From Nectonema munidae (Eukaryota > Nematomorpha > Nectonematoida > Nectonematidae): DNA of 64,000 nt. The stretch spans positions 124,001 to 188,000 of the forward strand of contig JAUIRK010000744.1 of NCBI GenBank assembly GCA_030549495.1, written 5' to 3'. The translations under genes were made by a program, and so were the position numbers. A model generated the notes under the pieces. That model worked only from the letters and a program-made list of their open reading frames with translations, was not told the DNA's origin and ran no database searches. Below, piece by piece: positions 22,308 to 34,401 of this stretch (position 1 is the stretch's first letter; each line of letters opens with the position of its first letter).

Positions 22308-23299
22308 CATTATGATGTATGTATGTAAAAACAAATAGAACATTTAGCTATGTATGCATTAGGGGATATACATATATTAAGTAACGTAAATATAGAGCGG
22401 GAGGGGTTGTTCAATTGCGTTACGAAAGGGTACTTGAGAGAGGGAGGTTGTTCTAAAAAGGAAGATCAATCGGAAGATTAGATTTGAAATTTTTTTGCCG
22501 CCACCAATACGATTGAAAATTTTTCTTTGATTGATTTTCTTTTTTAAATGATATATGGCAAACATTCGCTATTAAAAATGCAAACATATTATTATTGCAT
22601 AAACTGAATTCAAGGATTTTCGGAAAATGTTTGTGAATAATGTTGTATTTATAGATCCATCTACGCACAAAACTGAGGAGGTTGTGCATTACAGGGTAGA
22701 GAGGGGATTGGAATTCGAATAATTTCGCGTTACGTAATGCATGTATATGGTATGCTAAAGTAATTACAATGTTTAATTTTATTTATTTGCTTAAAGCAGA
22801 GAATTTTATAATGAAAACATGTCCAAATTTATTATTCCAGTAAATAATTCTGGTGTAAGTATAACAATTAATTGTGAATTCTATAAGTTTTAAGCAATTT
22901 TGTTATCGATGATTATAATCTCATATATTTACGAATTGATTTGTTGAATTAGACAAAAGTTAATGAATGTAATAATTTCAAAATAAGGAAATAAATTTAT
23001 TCTTTGTTTCACTAAATTTATTGTTTCATTTTATTCTTTGTTTTCAACAAATTATGATTTTCATTTATTCTTAGTTTTCACAAATTTAATAGTATAACGT
23101 TTAGAGATCATTTTAAATGCTTTATTTGAGAAGTATTCCTGATCAAATTTATGAGATAAAGTTGACAAAACTCTAAAACCTATATATATTACATTTATAG
23201 AAATTTGAGTAAACCCAATTTAACTACCATTTTTATTATTTTAATCAAACAAGGAGCAAATCATAAAAGGATCAAATTATACACAGAAAAACGTCTTCC
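22308..23299. other. Gene-free stretch
   Basis: AT-rich. Two minus frames of 62 and 78 codons at 22377-22689 overlap and show no domain. TTTATTCTTTGTTTTCA-type motifs repeat loosely at 22990-23080. Confidence 0.3.
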
Positions 23300-23472
23300 T
23301 TTACCCTTCTAAGGAAGTTATGGGCATCCACTCTTGAGGTTTTGCAAGATTAAAATTAAGGCAGAGGTACGTGCGCTGCTTGCATCGACGATGAGAAACA
23401 GGCTTGATGCAGGATAGAACCCAAGACCTTGCGTTATCGTACTCACGCCTCCATCATTATGCTCATTATTTT
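23300..23472 (-). repeat. tRNA-derived SINE-like copy
   Basis: Read on the minus strand, GGAGGCGTGAGTACGATAAC resembles a tRNA A box, and about 20 bp later CTTGGGTTCTATCCTGC resembles a B box (consensus GGTTCGANTCC). The body is GC-richer than its surroundings and continues through ATGCAAGCAGCGCACG to about 23300. The spacing fits an internal RNA polymerase III promoter of a tRNA-derived SINE. A cloverleaf cannot be closed, so it is not a working tRNA gene. Confidence 0.5.
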
Positions 23473-25340
23473 TGATTTGTATAATGTAGAATTGATGAAA
23501 TTATTGATTTCTAAGTGAAATTGTTCTTTGGCATGTATGTGTGAAAATATCAATGACCAGCTTAAACGATGGCTATTTTAAGTTTTTCGATTGAAGATAT
23601 TTTTTTTGGTTATTTGTAAGGGAAAACTGGAAAAGCAAATTTTATCAACAAATCTGGAAAACATAAACAAATACTTCGCTTTTCTTTCAAGTGCACCTTC
23701 ACATTAAGGATTGTCCATTCTCAACAAACGTTCGGTTTCGTTAAAGCTTTTTCAAAGTGTAAAAATAACGAATTGTGGTGAATAAAGAAAAATCAGTGAT
23801 GTTGAAGCATTCCAGATAACAATTTAAGATGCAAAACAAAGACAAAAAGGAAACATGAGTGCCCAATTTTGGAGTAAAAATCCGTGTACACTGTACAGGC
23901 ATAGAATAAGTCAGAGTATAATTACATATGTAAAATCATTTTTCAACACATAATCTCATTATAATATAAATAATTAATTTTTTGATGGTGGGATGAAGTC
24001 TACCCTCCAGTATATTCACAAAGGAGGTGAGAATTCTCTTGCCGAATTAGGTTGAGATCGAGAATACACGAAATACAGCAACACCCTACCTATAAAATTC
24101 TAAAATGGGACACAAATCATTGACACTTATAACAATTAAATCAAAAATTGTTAGAGATAACATGACAACGTGAGGAATCCAGATTTTTACTTGTTTAGAG
24201 TTATATTATTCTTTTGAAAATAACATAACCTTAATGATAAGACATTCATATAAACCATCTTATTATAGGAAAATTTTTGTTATTAACAAGTAGAGTGAGT
24301 ATATTGAGGTGTCTTTTTCTATTGTGAAGAAGCTTTCACATTTATATCCGACAATTTTTTTAAAATTTTATATTAAAAATATTTTATATATTTGTTGATT
24401 ATTTTTTCACGAAAGGATAAAGATTGTTGTTAGATAGATGAATATTTAAGGTATCATATATTGTATCGTGATAAGGGGCTATTTAAATTTTGAACAATTT
24501 TAAGAGGAACGTTGAGAAAGACTGCCCTAAGGAGTGAATATAGTGTTCATTATATAAAGGTTTTCAGTATAGAGAAGTTGCATTCGTTCACATGAAAAAA
24601 TTAAGATTTTGACAGCGTAATCCCTGCTTAGAGTCGTTGACTTATAGACTTTTAAACGCACATTCATAGGCTATTAAGCCTTTGAGAACCAGTGTCCAAG
24701 AAATGAAAATCGTCTAACTTAAATATATAAAATCGCATTGAAAAACAAAGCAGTCTTAAACATTTTGGTCTGTGCATGGATTTTTGAAAGCTATCCTTAT
24801 TATCTTTAAAAATGAGGTTTATATAAGTCAAAGAAGATCATTTTTATTCTATCGGAAAATGCCAAAGCTGAAAATTTTAGTAGAAAAATTGGGCCGTAAA
24901 AATTTTAATATGAAAAAGATAAATAAAAAAATTAGTTAGTGAGCTAGTTAATTATTTATTTGATTAGTTGATAAATTCAGTTAATTAATAACGTAAATTA
25001 AAAATTTTAAGACAAGCGACAAATAACCAATAGGTAAAAACATTTTAGAAATAGGTACTTTTTCATAATAAAAATTTTTAATATTTTTATTTAACCTTTC
25101 ATAAAAAATGGAGGAGGGGGGCATTATTCGTTTAAGACTTAGGTTTTTGAAAACAAACCATCTGCTTATCTTTTTCAAAGAATTTTATGTAGCTTAAGCA
25201 GGCTATTTTTATTTCAAGGATCACTGCTCTCCCATTTGGGATAAAGGGAATTTCGATTCTTTTGAGCAGGAATCTGCCGTAAAGGCAAAAGGATGTTACA
25301 CTTAGACATTTTGCGTGCATGGAAAAACAAGAATTTTAAA
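23473..25340. other. Gene-free stretch
   Basis: No exon or element recognised. Runs of TTAGTTAGT / AATTAATT texture occur at 24930-25000. At 25368-25377, just past this stretch, the plus strand has a textbook 5' splice site CCAG/GTGAGT, but I cannot see an exon before it. Confidence 0.3.
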
Positions 25341-26350
25341 AAGTGAGAATGCGCATTAGAGCATTACCAGGTGAGTTGGGGAGCGGTAGTGCGGGGAGTG
25401 GAAGAGGTGTGTAGGAGTCGTCTAGACCATTCACGTGAAATGTGAGCACAGATTCAGGAGTGATTAAAATAGGCTAATGAAATTCGAAGGCTGTAGCAAA
25501 AAAGCAGGCAGGCAGAAGAAGAAAGATGCTGTGAAGGAAAAGACGATTCCCTCTCTTCTTCTATTGTTTGACTTTCAGTCAGTCTCCTCTTCCTTTTTAC
25601 AAATTCATCTCTCATACAAATGATATCCTACTGCTGCTGCTGCTGCTGCTGCACAAAGAACGAAAATGTAGAGGAAAGAAAGCAGCGGGCACAAACACAC
25701 TATTTCCTATCTCTTCTTATGTACACAAACACACTGAGACACAGGACGCACTCGCTCTTTTCAGATGCAGATAGGATGATGATTCGACGACGAATCTACT
25801 ATGCATTGAAAGAAGCGCCAAGGTATACAAGTCAGTAAGTGTGTAAAAGTAATGGGAGTAGTGAGTGTTTAGCTTCTTGGAGCTTTTTCGAAGCACGCAT
25901 TTCGATGAAGACAAATCTTTCACGTTCTTTCACATTTTTCGTAGAGAGAGGAGACAGCAGAAACGCTATAGCTAGAGGAGACTAAAGCATCTGATGCACC
26001 CTCCTCTGCCTGGTTTGAACGGAACAAGTAGAGCGTATCGCATGTGCATCATCACCTCTTTCGCAGAATTGGAGAAGAGACAGAATCATTCTGCTTTTCT
26101 TTTAGCTGGCAAAATTTTCGGGAAAACATGGATAAAGAAAAGACTTTACATGCTCTGCTGAAGAACACAGTGAAAGGAAAATGAGGATGTCCACAACAAA
26201 AGTGATAGCCTTGCAAGAAGTGTAGGAAGGTAGCACACGCAGGCCCAGGGCACCTGGGATACACACTTTAAATTTATGAGTAGAGTTTCGTTTCAACGAC
26301 TCTATATACATACATTTATATTTTGACACTTTATTATGAGCTTGGCAAGG
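25341..26350. other. GC-richer island with (CTG)n; possible exon or regulatory DNA
   Basis: This kilobase is distinctly less AT-rich than its flanks. It contains a strong plus-strand splice donor CCAG/GTGAGT near 25369, another donor-like TCA/GTAAGTG near 25834, and a CTG run at 25629-25652. Frames on both strands (for example 25568-25774 plus and 26264-26052 minus) translate low-complexity sequence and show no domain. It may hold untranslated exon or enhancer sequence of a gene on either strand. Confidence 0.35.
25629..25652 (+). repeat. (CTG)n microsatellite
   Basis: About eight CTG/GCTG triplets in a row inside the GC-richer island. In-frame translation would give poly-Leu, poly-Cys or poly-Ala, and on the other strand poly-Gln, poly-Ser or poly-Ala. 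Confidence 0.8.
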
Positions 26351-27629
26351 ATCCGCTTACATTATATATGGTTCTCAGGGTTGCCAAGATACCTCTGGCA
26401 AATTTAGTTTACTTCTGGTTATTGAAATTTCACAAAATTTAGAATGTTCATCATATATGTAAAACAACATTGTGTTAAAATTTAAATCAATATTTTTCAT
26501 AGCGGATAGAACCACATCTAGGGTATATATGTGTTTATATATCTTGACATTTGCAATTGATAATTGCAGAATGTTACGATTAGGGCAAACAAAAGTTGAC
26601 CTACCAAACTCCAAAAGTTGCCAAAATTATTTTGTAATCACTCTTATCAATTATTATTCTTCGGAACAAGATCTTTGCGACAAAAGAGTTTTAATCACTG
26701 AAAATGATCTTTCCCTGGTCTGTTTGTATGTGCTAGAAAATAGATATCTTTCTTTTTCATATTTTCTTTATATATATCACATGCAGTATCTTCAAATTAG
26801 ATATTTCTATATAAATCAATAGCATCTTTCACTGTAAGATCCGAAGATTACGTTTTTCAAGTATTTTATTTATGTGCCAGTATGGAGAAGTCAAAAATTT
26901 TTATCCATATCAAAGATGATCTGTCGAATAATTTTTAAAATGAAATAACATGTTTTTTATTTGTTTTGCGAACATATTCCAAAATTGTTAAAAACTTGCT
27001 CGTTCTTTGTTAAAATTTTAGAAAATCTAGAATACTTATAAAAAATGGACTATTAAAAAAGTTGACATATTAATAAAAAGAGGAAATAAGGCAATTTACG
27101 TGTTTTCGAATAGAAAAAGAAGAAGAACTTTATTCAAAACATTAACAGGATCAATAAAAAGAAAATACATATTTTTTTTTGTATAAATCAAGATTAGTAA
27201 AATTATAGATAAATAGTTGCTATTAGAATTCAAAAATGGACTTTTAACTGTTTTAGTTATGATATTATAAATTTTTAATTGAAAGCTAAGTTTTTTTAAA
27301 AATTTCAAATCTTAATATATTATTGTACTTTTTAAAAATAAGAAATTGAAAAAGAATTCCATGGATACAGACAGAGCCCCCTATGAAAAATGGTTTCGAA
27401 AATTACCCTTACTAATTTTGCTTTTTCCTAAAACAATACTTGTTGGTAGTTGATTACGTTTATATCAACGATATGACAAGTCGAATTCTAAAAGACATGG
27501 TTAGTAATCAAGCTATCACTAGACATTAAGTTTGTTTCCCTAATTTGGAGCGTTCGCGTTAGGATAGTATCGATCACTCAGTTGTATTTATATATTTCTA
27601 ACATACATTCTTGTAAAATAATATATATA
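26351..27629. other. Gene-free stretch
   Basis: AT-rich. The 116-codon plus frame at 26472-26822 is rich in Tyr, Phe and Ile with no motif and is probably chance. No other feature. Confidence 0.3.
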
Positions 27630-27778
27630 ACAAGGTATAGCTATGCAGTAACAAGGGCCGGTAGGCGTTTAGTGGGATGGAAGGTCCAGGTAGACCTGGA
27701 CTCAGCATTCCGGGCGGGCCACGATATCCTAAAGGATGGGTGCGAACGTCATAAACAACTTAACTAACTAACTAACTA
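27630..27778 (+). mobile_element. Short LINE-like 3' fragment with (CTAA)n tail
   Basis: A GC-rich block of about 110 bp starts near AGTAACAAGGGCCGG and reads in one frame GRRLVGWKVQVDLDSAF up to a stop, then ends in (CTAA)4. A GC-rich, open fragment joined to a microsatellite tail is typical of a 5'-truncated LINE. The family is not recognised. Confidence 0.4.
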
Positions 27779-27851
27779 AAAGACATAATACAGCTGTCGT
27801 ATTCTCTAAAGTCTTTTAGCAAAATTGCAAAAAATTTAAATCGATTTCGCA

Positions 27852-27900
27852 CCCCCCCCCCCCCCCCTAAAAGAAATTTCTGGGTCCACCACTGGGACAG
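27852..27900 (-). mobile_element. Transposon end with a 16-C run
   Basis: Read on minus: CAGTGGTGGACCCAGAAATT followed by a short spacer and 16 G. CAGTGGNGGANCCAG next to a G run is a common end of arthropod DNA transposons. The other end was not found. Confidence 0.35.
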
Positions 27901-28689
27901 AGTATTACGTATTCAAACAAGAATGAAATAAAAATGAAGGAGGCATATATTCTTTTTCCTATGAAGTGTGATGTGATTCTGATGATTATCATAAAAATGA
28001 TGAATTTTTAGAATGCTCATACTTTAATTTAAGTTTTTGTGTCAAATTTTTTCAACTTACTTTTAACTAGTTTTTATTGAAAAGTCATTACTTTTGACTT
28101 TTTAATCACAATTTTATAACATGTAATGCATTTTTTTTGGTATTTAGGGAGGCAAAAGCGATTTCTTATTCCTCTATTTTTTGCTCTATATAGTGGTTTC
28201 CTGTTGTCTCTTTTATTCAACAAATTTGATATAAAAATAATCGAAAAAAGGTGAAAAAAATTCAGATGGTATTTTAAAATAAAAGATGAACGTTATAAAA
28301 ATACATCATTTTTATGAATATCAGAATTATATCATACTTTATTTTAAAGAAGATCAACGTGGGCCTCCTTCATTTTATATCATTATTGTTTATTTTGAAT
28401 CGAAAATTTAAAAAGTTAGCTATTTTCAGTCAAAAATTTGTAAAAATGTCAGATGCCTCCCCTTTGTTTTATATCATAACATTCTCCAAATATCGATTGA
28501 AATATGATTTCTATTTGTAAAAATGCGAAAATATGAGTATAAAACTTTAAACATTTGAATATATATTTCATTTTAAACTTGGATAGTTTCAACCCAAGTT
28601 TAAGAGTCCAATTTTTTAATCCAGTCCAATTAGCAGTATATACTTTACCCATTTTTCAAAATTAATGGTTTTAGCGAGGGGTCAATCAT
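27901..28689. other. Gene-free stretch
   Basis: AT-rich. Nothing recognised; the small frames at 28314-28652 overlap on both strands. Confidence 0.3.
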
Positions 28690-29520
28690 CAATAGAAGTA
28701 TTACAGCCAAAATGAAAAAGTGGTTTTTGATTTTGAAATTGTTATAAACAAAGTTATAATCGATAATAATTGATGTTGAAATTAGTATTGAATAGAGCTA
28801 ACTAAATACGCTGACAACTAAATTTTTGACGAATATTTATCAAAAATGGCTGGCATATTTAAACCCAGTATAAAATTTGCAACATTCTGATGTATCAAAC
28901 GCCATGTTCCGACTTAATTTGAGGGGAATAGCTTAATTCAACCCGTGATTCATACATCAATAATAAATACCAATACTAAACACGAAAATCAATATTAACT
29001 TGGTAAGAACGCGCATTTATCTATGCTGGTAACAATCTTAATGGATGGTGTGAGCCAACAGAAAGTAGGTAGAGGCATAAAAATAATAAATCCCAAATAA
29101 ATCAATCAAAGCTGTCAATTAATGTCAAAAATATATAATTCAAAATAGATCCTACTTGCACGATTTTTTGCTAAATATTTTCTTAAATCTCACACCAACT
29201 TCTGACGTTAAATTCACTCAAAATATTCCATATGTCAGTAAATTAGCCTCCACAAGTGACTTAACGAGAAGCGTATTTTTTCCAATATTTCAAAATAAAT
29301 TTATCAATACATACTAAATCGATGATGCTTAATTTGATTCTGAAAATATTTTTGTCCCTCTAGATTTAAATTGGGGTTACTGATTACTTATAGCTATTTT
29401 GTGGTCAAATTGATTTTTACCAATTTTAGATCAATTTCGTCTCATTCTACGAACCTACCTTTTCCTATTTCAACATAATTGTACTTTTGTCAATTTGTAC
29501 ATAAATAATGAATAGTTTAT
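28690..29520 (-). repeat. Dispersed repeat R3, copy 1
   Basis: Read on the minus strand, 29520-29140 matches the plus strand at about 43195-43490 through TTGACAAAA, GAAATAG.AAAGG, ATG.GACGAAA, TGACCACAAA, AATTTAAATCTAG, ATTTTCAGAAT, and TTAAGTCAC.TGTG.A.GCTAATTTAC. Its continuation, 28910-28700, matches 51490-51670 through GAATTAAG, AAATTTTATAC, GTTTAAATATGC.AGCC, TTGATAAATATTC, TATTCAATACTAATTT and TTTCAAAATCAAAA. So one repeat of at least 700 bp unites the three places. No frame, tail or inverted ends were recognised. The piggyBac at 29553 begins right beyond it. Confidence 0.6.
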
Positions 29521-29552
29521 GTCAAAAGCTAATGCGGTAAATTCTACATTAA

Positions 29553-31702
29553 TAACCCATATTGTACCAACCACTACATTTGTAGTGCTAAAAAAAGAGA
29601 TGAATTAATAACTAAAAAAAAATTAAAAATTGAAAAAAAAATTTAATCACTAAAAAAAATTGAATAAACATATATAGATCAAATATTTTAATTTTTTACA
29701 ACCTTTTTTTTTTTTTATATTTTAAGTTTGTCATTTTGAAATACTTTTCTTCTTTTTGATTCACTCCATTTTCATCTTTTATTTTTACATTTCTATTTTT
29801 TTTAAACCTTTTTAGTGATAAAAATGTTTAAAAAAACTACAAGAATTCATCCAGTAATTTTAAAAAGTTGCATTTAAAAAAATTCAGGTGTTTTTTAAAT
29901 GTTTATTTTTGCCACTAAAAATGTAGTGGTTGGTCTTTACATGATAAATTTTTTATATAAAAATAAAATGAATAAAAAAACTTCTAATTTCGAAAAAATT
30001 TATGTTGTTCTTACTGGACCACCAAATGATAGTAAAAATATTAGTGATGAAGATATCGATGAAGATAATTTTGAAAATGAAGGGATACCTGAAGAAACTT
30101 GTGATGAAGTTGTTTTTAGAAAATAAAGAAAGGATTTATAAGTCAAAAATTAATGCTTGGAAAAAAGGAAGTATATTTGAATTTACTTCAATAGAAAAAA
30201 CAATTTTTATAAAAAAGTTATTGAAAAATGCTTAGATTTAAATCTTCAAAATGAATGGCAGGTCTTTCACTTTTTTTTTCAAAGATATATTTGATTTCAT
30301 TTTCGATCAAACATTATTATACGCTCATATTGACAAAAACAATCAAAGTTTAACTTTAGATTATGAAGAACTTTAAAATTTTTTAGGCATAATATTTTTA
30401 TCTGGATATAATATAAGAAGTTCTGAAAAGGACTTTTGGTCAAAATCTTCAAATCTTACTTGTGAAGCAGTAACTGAGGTGATTAAGATTTTTTTAACTG
30501 AGCCGTCTAAGATTTTTTAGAAAATAAGTCTTTTCTTCATGTTGCAGACAACTCAAACCTTTCTAGTAGAAAAATGGCAAAAGTTGTACGACTTACTAAA
30601 TGAGAAACTTATTAGCTTTGGTGTTTTTGAAGAATGTTTGTCAATAGATGAATCAATGCTTCCATATTTTGGCAGACACAGTTGCAAGCAATTCATCAAA
30701 GGAAAGTCGATTCGATTTGGTTATAAATTATGGGTCTTATCTGAAAAATCAGAAGTTCCTTTTTATGTTTCCATTTATCAAAGTAAAACTAATGTTGAAA
30801 AAATTCCACTAGGTACAAAAGTCATTGAAGATTGCATCAAGATTATAAAAAATTCTTCTGAACACAAATTGTTTTTTGATAATTTCTTTTCTTCTTTTCA
30901 AGTACTAAAGGATCTCAAAAAAGAGGCTTTAGAGCCACATCAACTATGAGAAAAAACAGACTGAAAGAATGTGCTCTTATAAACTTGAATACGTTTAAAA
31001 GAGAGTCCAGAGGCAATTTTGAAGCGTTTAATAATAGTGATTTAGAAACAGTCGTATGGAAAGACAATTCTATCGTAATTATTTGCGGCAATTTTGAAGG
31101 CGCGCATCCTATAAATTTCGTCAACAAAAGACCCAATTTGGTCAAATCATACAACTCATGCATGGGTGGAGTTGAGGTTTTGGATAGAAGTCTTGCTGAT
31201 TGGAGACCTTCCATCAAATGAAAAAAATCGCACGGAAACCTTATGATAAATGCTTTAAATATTGGATTTGTTTTTTGTTGGAAATTGAACAACATATTGA
31301 AAAGATCTCATGTAAATAGAAAAAGATTAAGGAGTGGTCCCTCAGACCAAATACATGAAGAAATAAGATTTTATGAATATGGTCATATACCTGAATCCTC
31401 TCCTGTTAGAATTTGCGTTTTATGCAAAAAAAACTGTAGAATCGCTGGTAAGAAGTGTAAAAAGCAATTGCACCTCAAAAATTGCTTTCAAAAATTTCAT
31501 GAATCGTAAATTTTTTTTAATAAAGTGATTTTTTTATTACATTTTTTCTCAACTTTGGTCCAACCACTACATTTGTAGTGGTAATTATTTCTACAACAAA
31601 AAAAAATTTTAAATGATATTTTTATGTAATAGTAAAAAATCATTAGTACGCATAATAAAAGAAAAAATTTTGGTAAAAAAAACTTTTTTTCAATGTTTGG
31701 TC
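29553..31702 (+). mobile_element. piggyBac element, decayed
   Basis: TTAA lies at both borders (29549-29552 and 31703-31706), the target site of this family. Ends are TAACCCATATTG and, on minus, GACCAAACATTG, matching at 7 of 12. Inside each end lies CCAACCACTACATTTGTAGT, whose core CCACTACATTTGTAGTGG is a perfect palindrome (29571-29587 with one change, and 31563-31580); a relative CCACTAAAAATGTAGTGG is at 29912. These are likely transposase-binding sites. The transposase between them is broken. Confidence 0.75.
29967..31509 (+). pseudogene. piggyBac transposase (DDE_Tnp_1_7 type), broken
   Basis: An acidic N-terminal part (29967-30123, SDEDIDEDNFENEG) is followed by pieces of the N-terminal domain, including LGIIFLSGYNIRSSEKDFW at about 30380-30440. 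A 136-codon frame (30539-30949) holds IDESMLPYFGRH, where piggyBac has its first catalytic Asp, and LFFDNFFSS with the second. The next frame (30946-31221) holds NSCMGGVEVLDRSLADWRPS: the usual Asp of GGVD is Glu here. The last frame (31243-31509) ends in a Cys-rich zinc-binding tail, CVLCKKNC...KKC...HLKNC. At least four stops or shifts break the gene. Confidence 0.85.
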
Positions 31703-31706
31703 TTAA

Positions 31707-32455
31707 ATGGGAAATTCACTTTTTGAGCAAATCGAAAAAATAATTTATTCCCTTGATATAATTATTGATTCCCTCCATCAATAGGCATGCGGCCAAATAT
31801 CTACAACACTTTCAAAATTTAATTCATTTTTCATTTCTCCTGAAAATAAGCTAGATGGCTATTATAATGTATATATAATTGATTCAATGTGATCATTTTT
31901 TCAAAAATTGTTTTGAAATGACAGGATAAAAAAATCCCAAACTACCTCTTTCGCCACTCCTTAATTTATTCAAACCATGAAGTTGTCTTGAAAATATGAA
32001 CGGGACAAATCATTTTTATGATTTTCTTAAAAAACTTTTCTAGCTTATAGGCCTCATTATTCACTATTTTCCTCCAAATCACTTTTCTGTTCGAAAAAAG
32101 CTACATACTCTATTATTTGAGTTTAAAGTGTAATATTGATAAATTTAACAAAAATGTTTACTGTGTTTCTAAAAATATAAGAATAGAAATAAGGATGATT
32201 TCAAATTTTTATCGTTTAAAATTTCCAAATAATTTTAAACTTGTTTTGCGCAGTAAAGGAGCTAATGTGTATAACTAAAATCTATGATCAAATAAATTGA
32301 ATTTAAAACTCTTCAAATTTTTCATAAATATTGAGAATATGATTTAAGATTAAAGAGAAAATGAGTTACTTGAAAAAACATTGCGTGATGATTGACAATT
32401 TAAAATGAGAAATTTTAAGTTCTCAAAAAATCAAAAAAGTGTGAAGTCATATGTC
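31707..32455. other. Gene-free stretch
   Basis: AT-rich; no gene, tail or repeat recognised. Confidence 0.3.
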
Positions 32456-32463
32456 CCTACAAA

Positions 32464-32792
32464 GGTACTTATGGGTTATCTCCCCCCCCCCACTCTAAAA
32501 AATTTTTTAAAAATTTTTTTCCAACTTAATAATTTTAGAATAGAAATTGATTAATAATTTTAAATATATAATTAAATAAATATATTTAATTTATGAAAAT
32601 AAATTAAACTAATTATTACTTTTTTGCTGTATGATTTTCATTATTTACACTATATAATATTTTTTAGTAAGTTTTTTTATATATAAAATATTTTTATATT
32701 TAGTCATTTATTATTTTTACTCATCATTTAAATTCAAATAAAATTTAAAAAAAAATTTTTAGAGTGGGGGAGAGAGATAACCTATAAGTACC
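32464..32792. mobile_element. 329-bp MITE with 8-bp duplication
   Basis: A perfect 8-bp repeat CCTACAAA flanks it (32456-32463 and 32793-32800). The inverted ends are about 50 bp: GGTACTTATGGGTTATCTC at left and, on minus, GGTACTTATAGGTTATCTC at right, both followed by a C-rich stretch (10 C at left) and CACTCTAAAAA. The interior is A/T only. The 8-bp duplication points to hAT-type mobilisation; the end sequence is not one I know. Confidence 0.8.
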
Positions 32793-32800
32793 CCTACAAA

Positions 32801-33119
32801 AAAGAAAAGCCCTACCTTGTCATGTGATATAAAAACTGAAATGTTTATAAAAGTCAAACAAAATTTCATTAAAACATGACAGACTTACTTTTCGAATCGA
32901 TTTGCATTCACAGCCAAGCTTAATTGTCATCTAAATTGACTTTAATTCCTCTTTCCAAAATTAAGCGTTATAATAAATTAGAGCATAAGTGAATTATAAC
33001 CAACACGTGTATGCACCATAACCCCTAATTGATTTATCAATCATGCAACTCTTTAAGGACCACAATTCTGAAGACCAATCGTCTGCTTTCTTTTCCAATC
33101 CAATTTTATACATTTAGAG
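32801..33119. other. Gene-free stretch
   Basis: No feature recognised between the MITE and the island that follows. Confidence 0.3.
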
Positions 33120-33640
33120 CAGAAAGGGTTAAAGAGAATTTAATGAGCATACAAGTCCAAGAAAATATATGAACTTAAAACTTACAGCACTGTTAAGTGG
33201 GGCGAAAGTTTTAAAGAGAAACAAAAAGGCAAACGAAGCACAGAATGTCAGAAGCTGTTCTAAATATTTTTCACAAAGCTGAGAGAGTGAGTGAGTGCGT
33301 ATTATCATCCACTCACTAGAAATGTTCAGGTAAAGGTGGGGGGAATGAATTTGAAAAAGTAAAAGTGTAGATGGAAAGAGAGAAAGCCAGGCATGCAAAA
33401 CAGGTGTTGACATTGTGTCAGGTGAGATGAATCGCTGTTACAAATTATGCCACTTTTGCATGCGCACTTATCTTTGCTTTGGTCGAGATTGGCGCGAAAA
33501 ACTACTAAAACGTTGCATTTCACCAAATTTTCACATCTCTCACAGATTTGTCTTTTCGCATTATCATTATCATTATTTGAAAAAGGGCTCGTTGTAAGCG
33601 AAAATGTCTCTAAGAAAACTGCTCCTAAATGCATCTAAGC
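33120..33640. other. GC-richer island with splice-like signals
   Basis: Less AT-rich than its flanks, with frames on both strands of 60-102 codons but no domain. On minus there is a donor-like AGTGCT/GTAAGT (exon end at about 33186) preceded by acceptor-like CTCTCTCAG and TTTCTAG. On plus there is TTCAG/GTAAAG near 33332. It may be a small or untranslated exon of the minus-strand gene that starts near 37.6 kb. Confidence 0.3.
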
Positions 33641-33704
33641 CTTTGAAGCATTTGCTTTCGCATAATGAGTCTGTTTTTCTTTTTGAATAAATTTTCATAT
33701 GACT

Positions 33705-34401
33705 CAGCTTCTGTCTCGAGATTTCTCGAGAATTTTAGAATTTTTTTATTTCTTGATTCTCGAGACCCAAGAATTAAAAAAAATTTTTATTACTGAAAAC
33801 ACGTTAAATTTTGAATAAATATTAATAAAAAATAAATAATTATATGCAATGCACGATCAACTTTTGAATATTCAAATTTTGAAGAAATTTTAGAATGTGC
33901 AAAAAATATTTTTGATAAAATTTTTTCTCATTATTTGGAGCATGGAACTGTTATACAAGAAAGCCAAATTCAAGTCGAATCTGTTGATGAGTTTGAAGAA
34001 GAATCTCTAACTCAAAGTTTAAATAGAGAAATTAAAGAATTCATGTATGATAAAAAGAAGAAAAAGTTAGTAAAATAGAATAAGAACTACAGATGTTCAA
34101 ACAAAACAAAAATTTTGATTTATTAGAATCGATGCAATTGTTAAAAAATTCTCTTTTATGCATCCAACCAACTTCTTGTCAATGCGGAAGAATTTTATCT
34201 CCAAAACGATTGAGTTTCAAAAACGAAACTTTAAATGCTCTTGTTTTTTTAAAAAGTTATTTTACTAATAAAACAAAATATTTTTTTCGTAAAATATTTT
34301 TAATATTTTTTAACTTCTCGAAACTTTTCTCGAGTCTCGAGAATCATATATTTTTTTTCTCGTTTCTCGAGAATTAAATTTTATCGAAAAATCAGAAGCT
34401 C
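33705..34401 (+). mobile_element. hAT-like element, short and decayed
   Basis: The ends are inverted over CAGCTTCTG at left and, on minus, GAGCTTCTG at right, followed at both ends by repeated TCTCGAGAA motifs (TTTCTCGAGAATTTT, TTCTCGAGAC). A short transposase C-terminus remains: a frame from about 33850 reads YSNFEEILECAKNIF and an acidic stretch, and the next frame (34093-34270) holds LLKNSLLCIQPTSCQ, LSPKRLSFKNETLNALVFLK, the shape of the hAT dimerisation tail. A clean target duplication was not found. The TCTCGAG repeats at both ends may be transposase-binding sites. Confidence 0.55.

Noticed and set aside
25568-25838. Plus-strand frames with poly-Leu or poly-Cys
   Set aside because: They translate the CTG repeat and low-complexity flanks; no start context or domain.
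26472-26822. 116-codon plus frame
   Set aside because: Long but rich in Phe, Tyr and Ile with no motif or GC rise; expected by chance in this composition.
33415-33638. Overlapping plus frames in the 33-kb island
   Set aside because: Two frames and an opposing one overlap with no domain; coding strand cannot be chosen.
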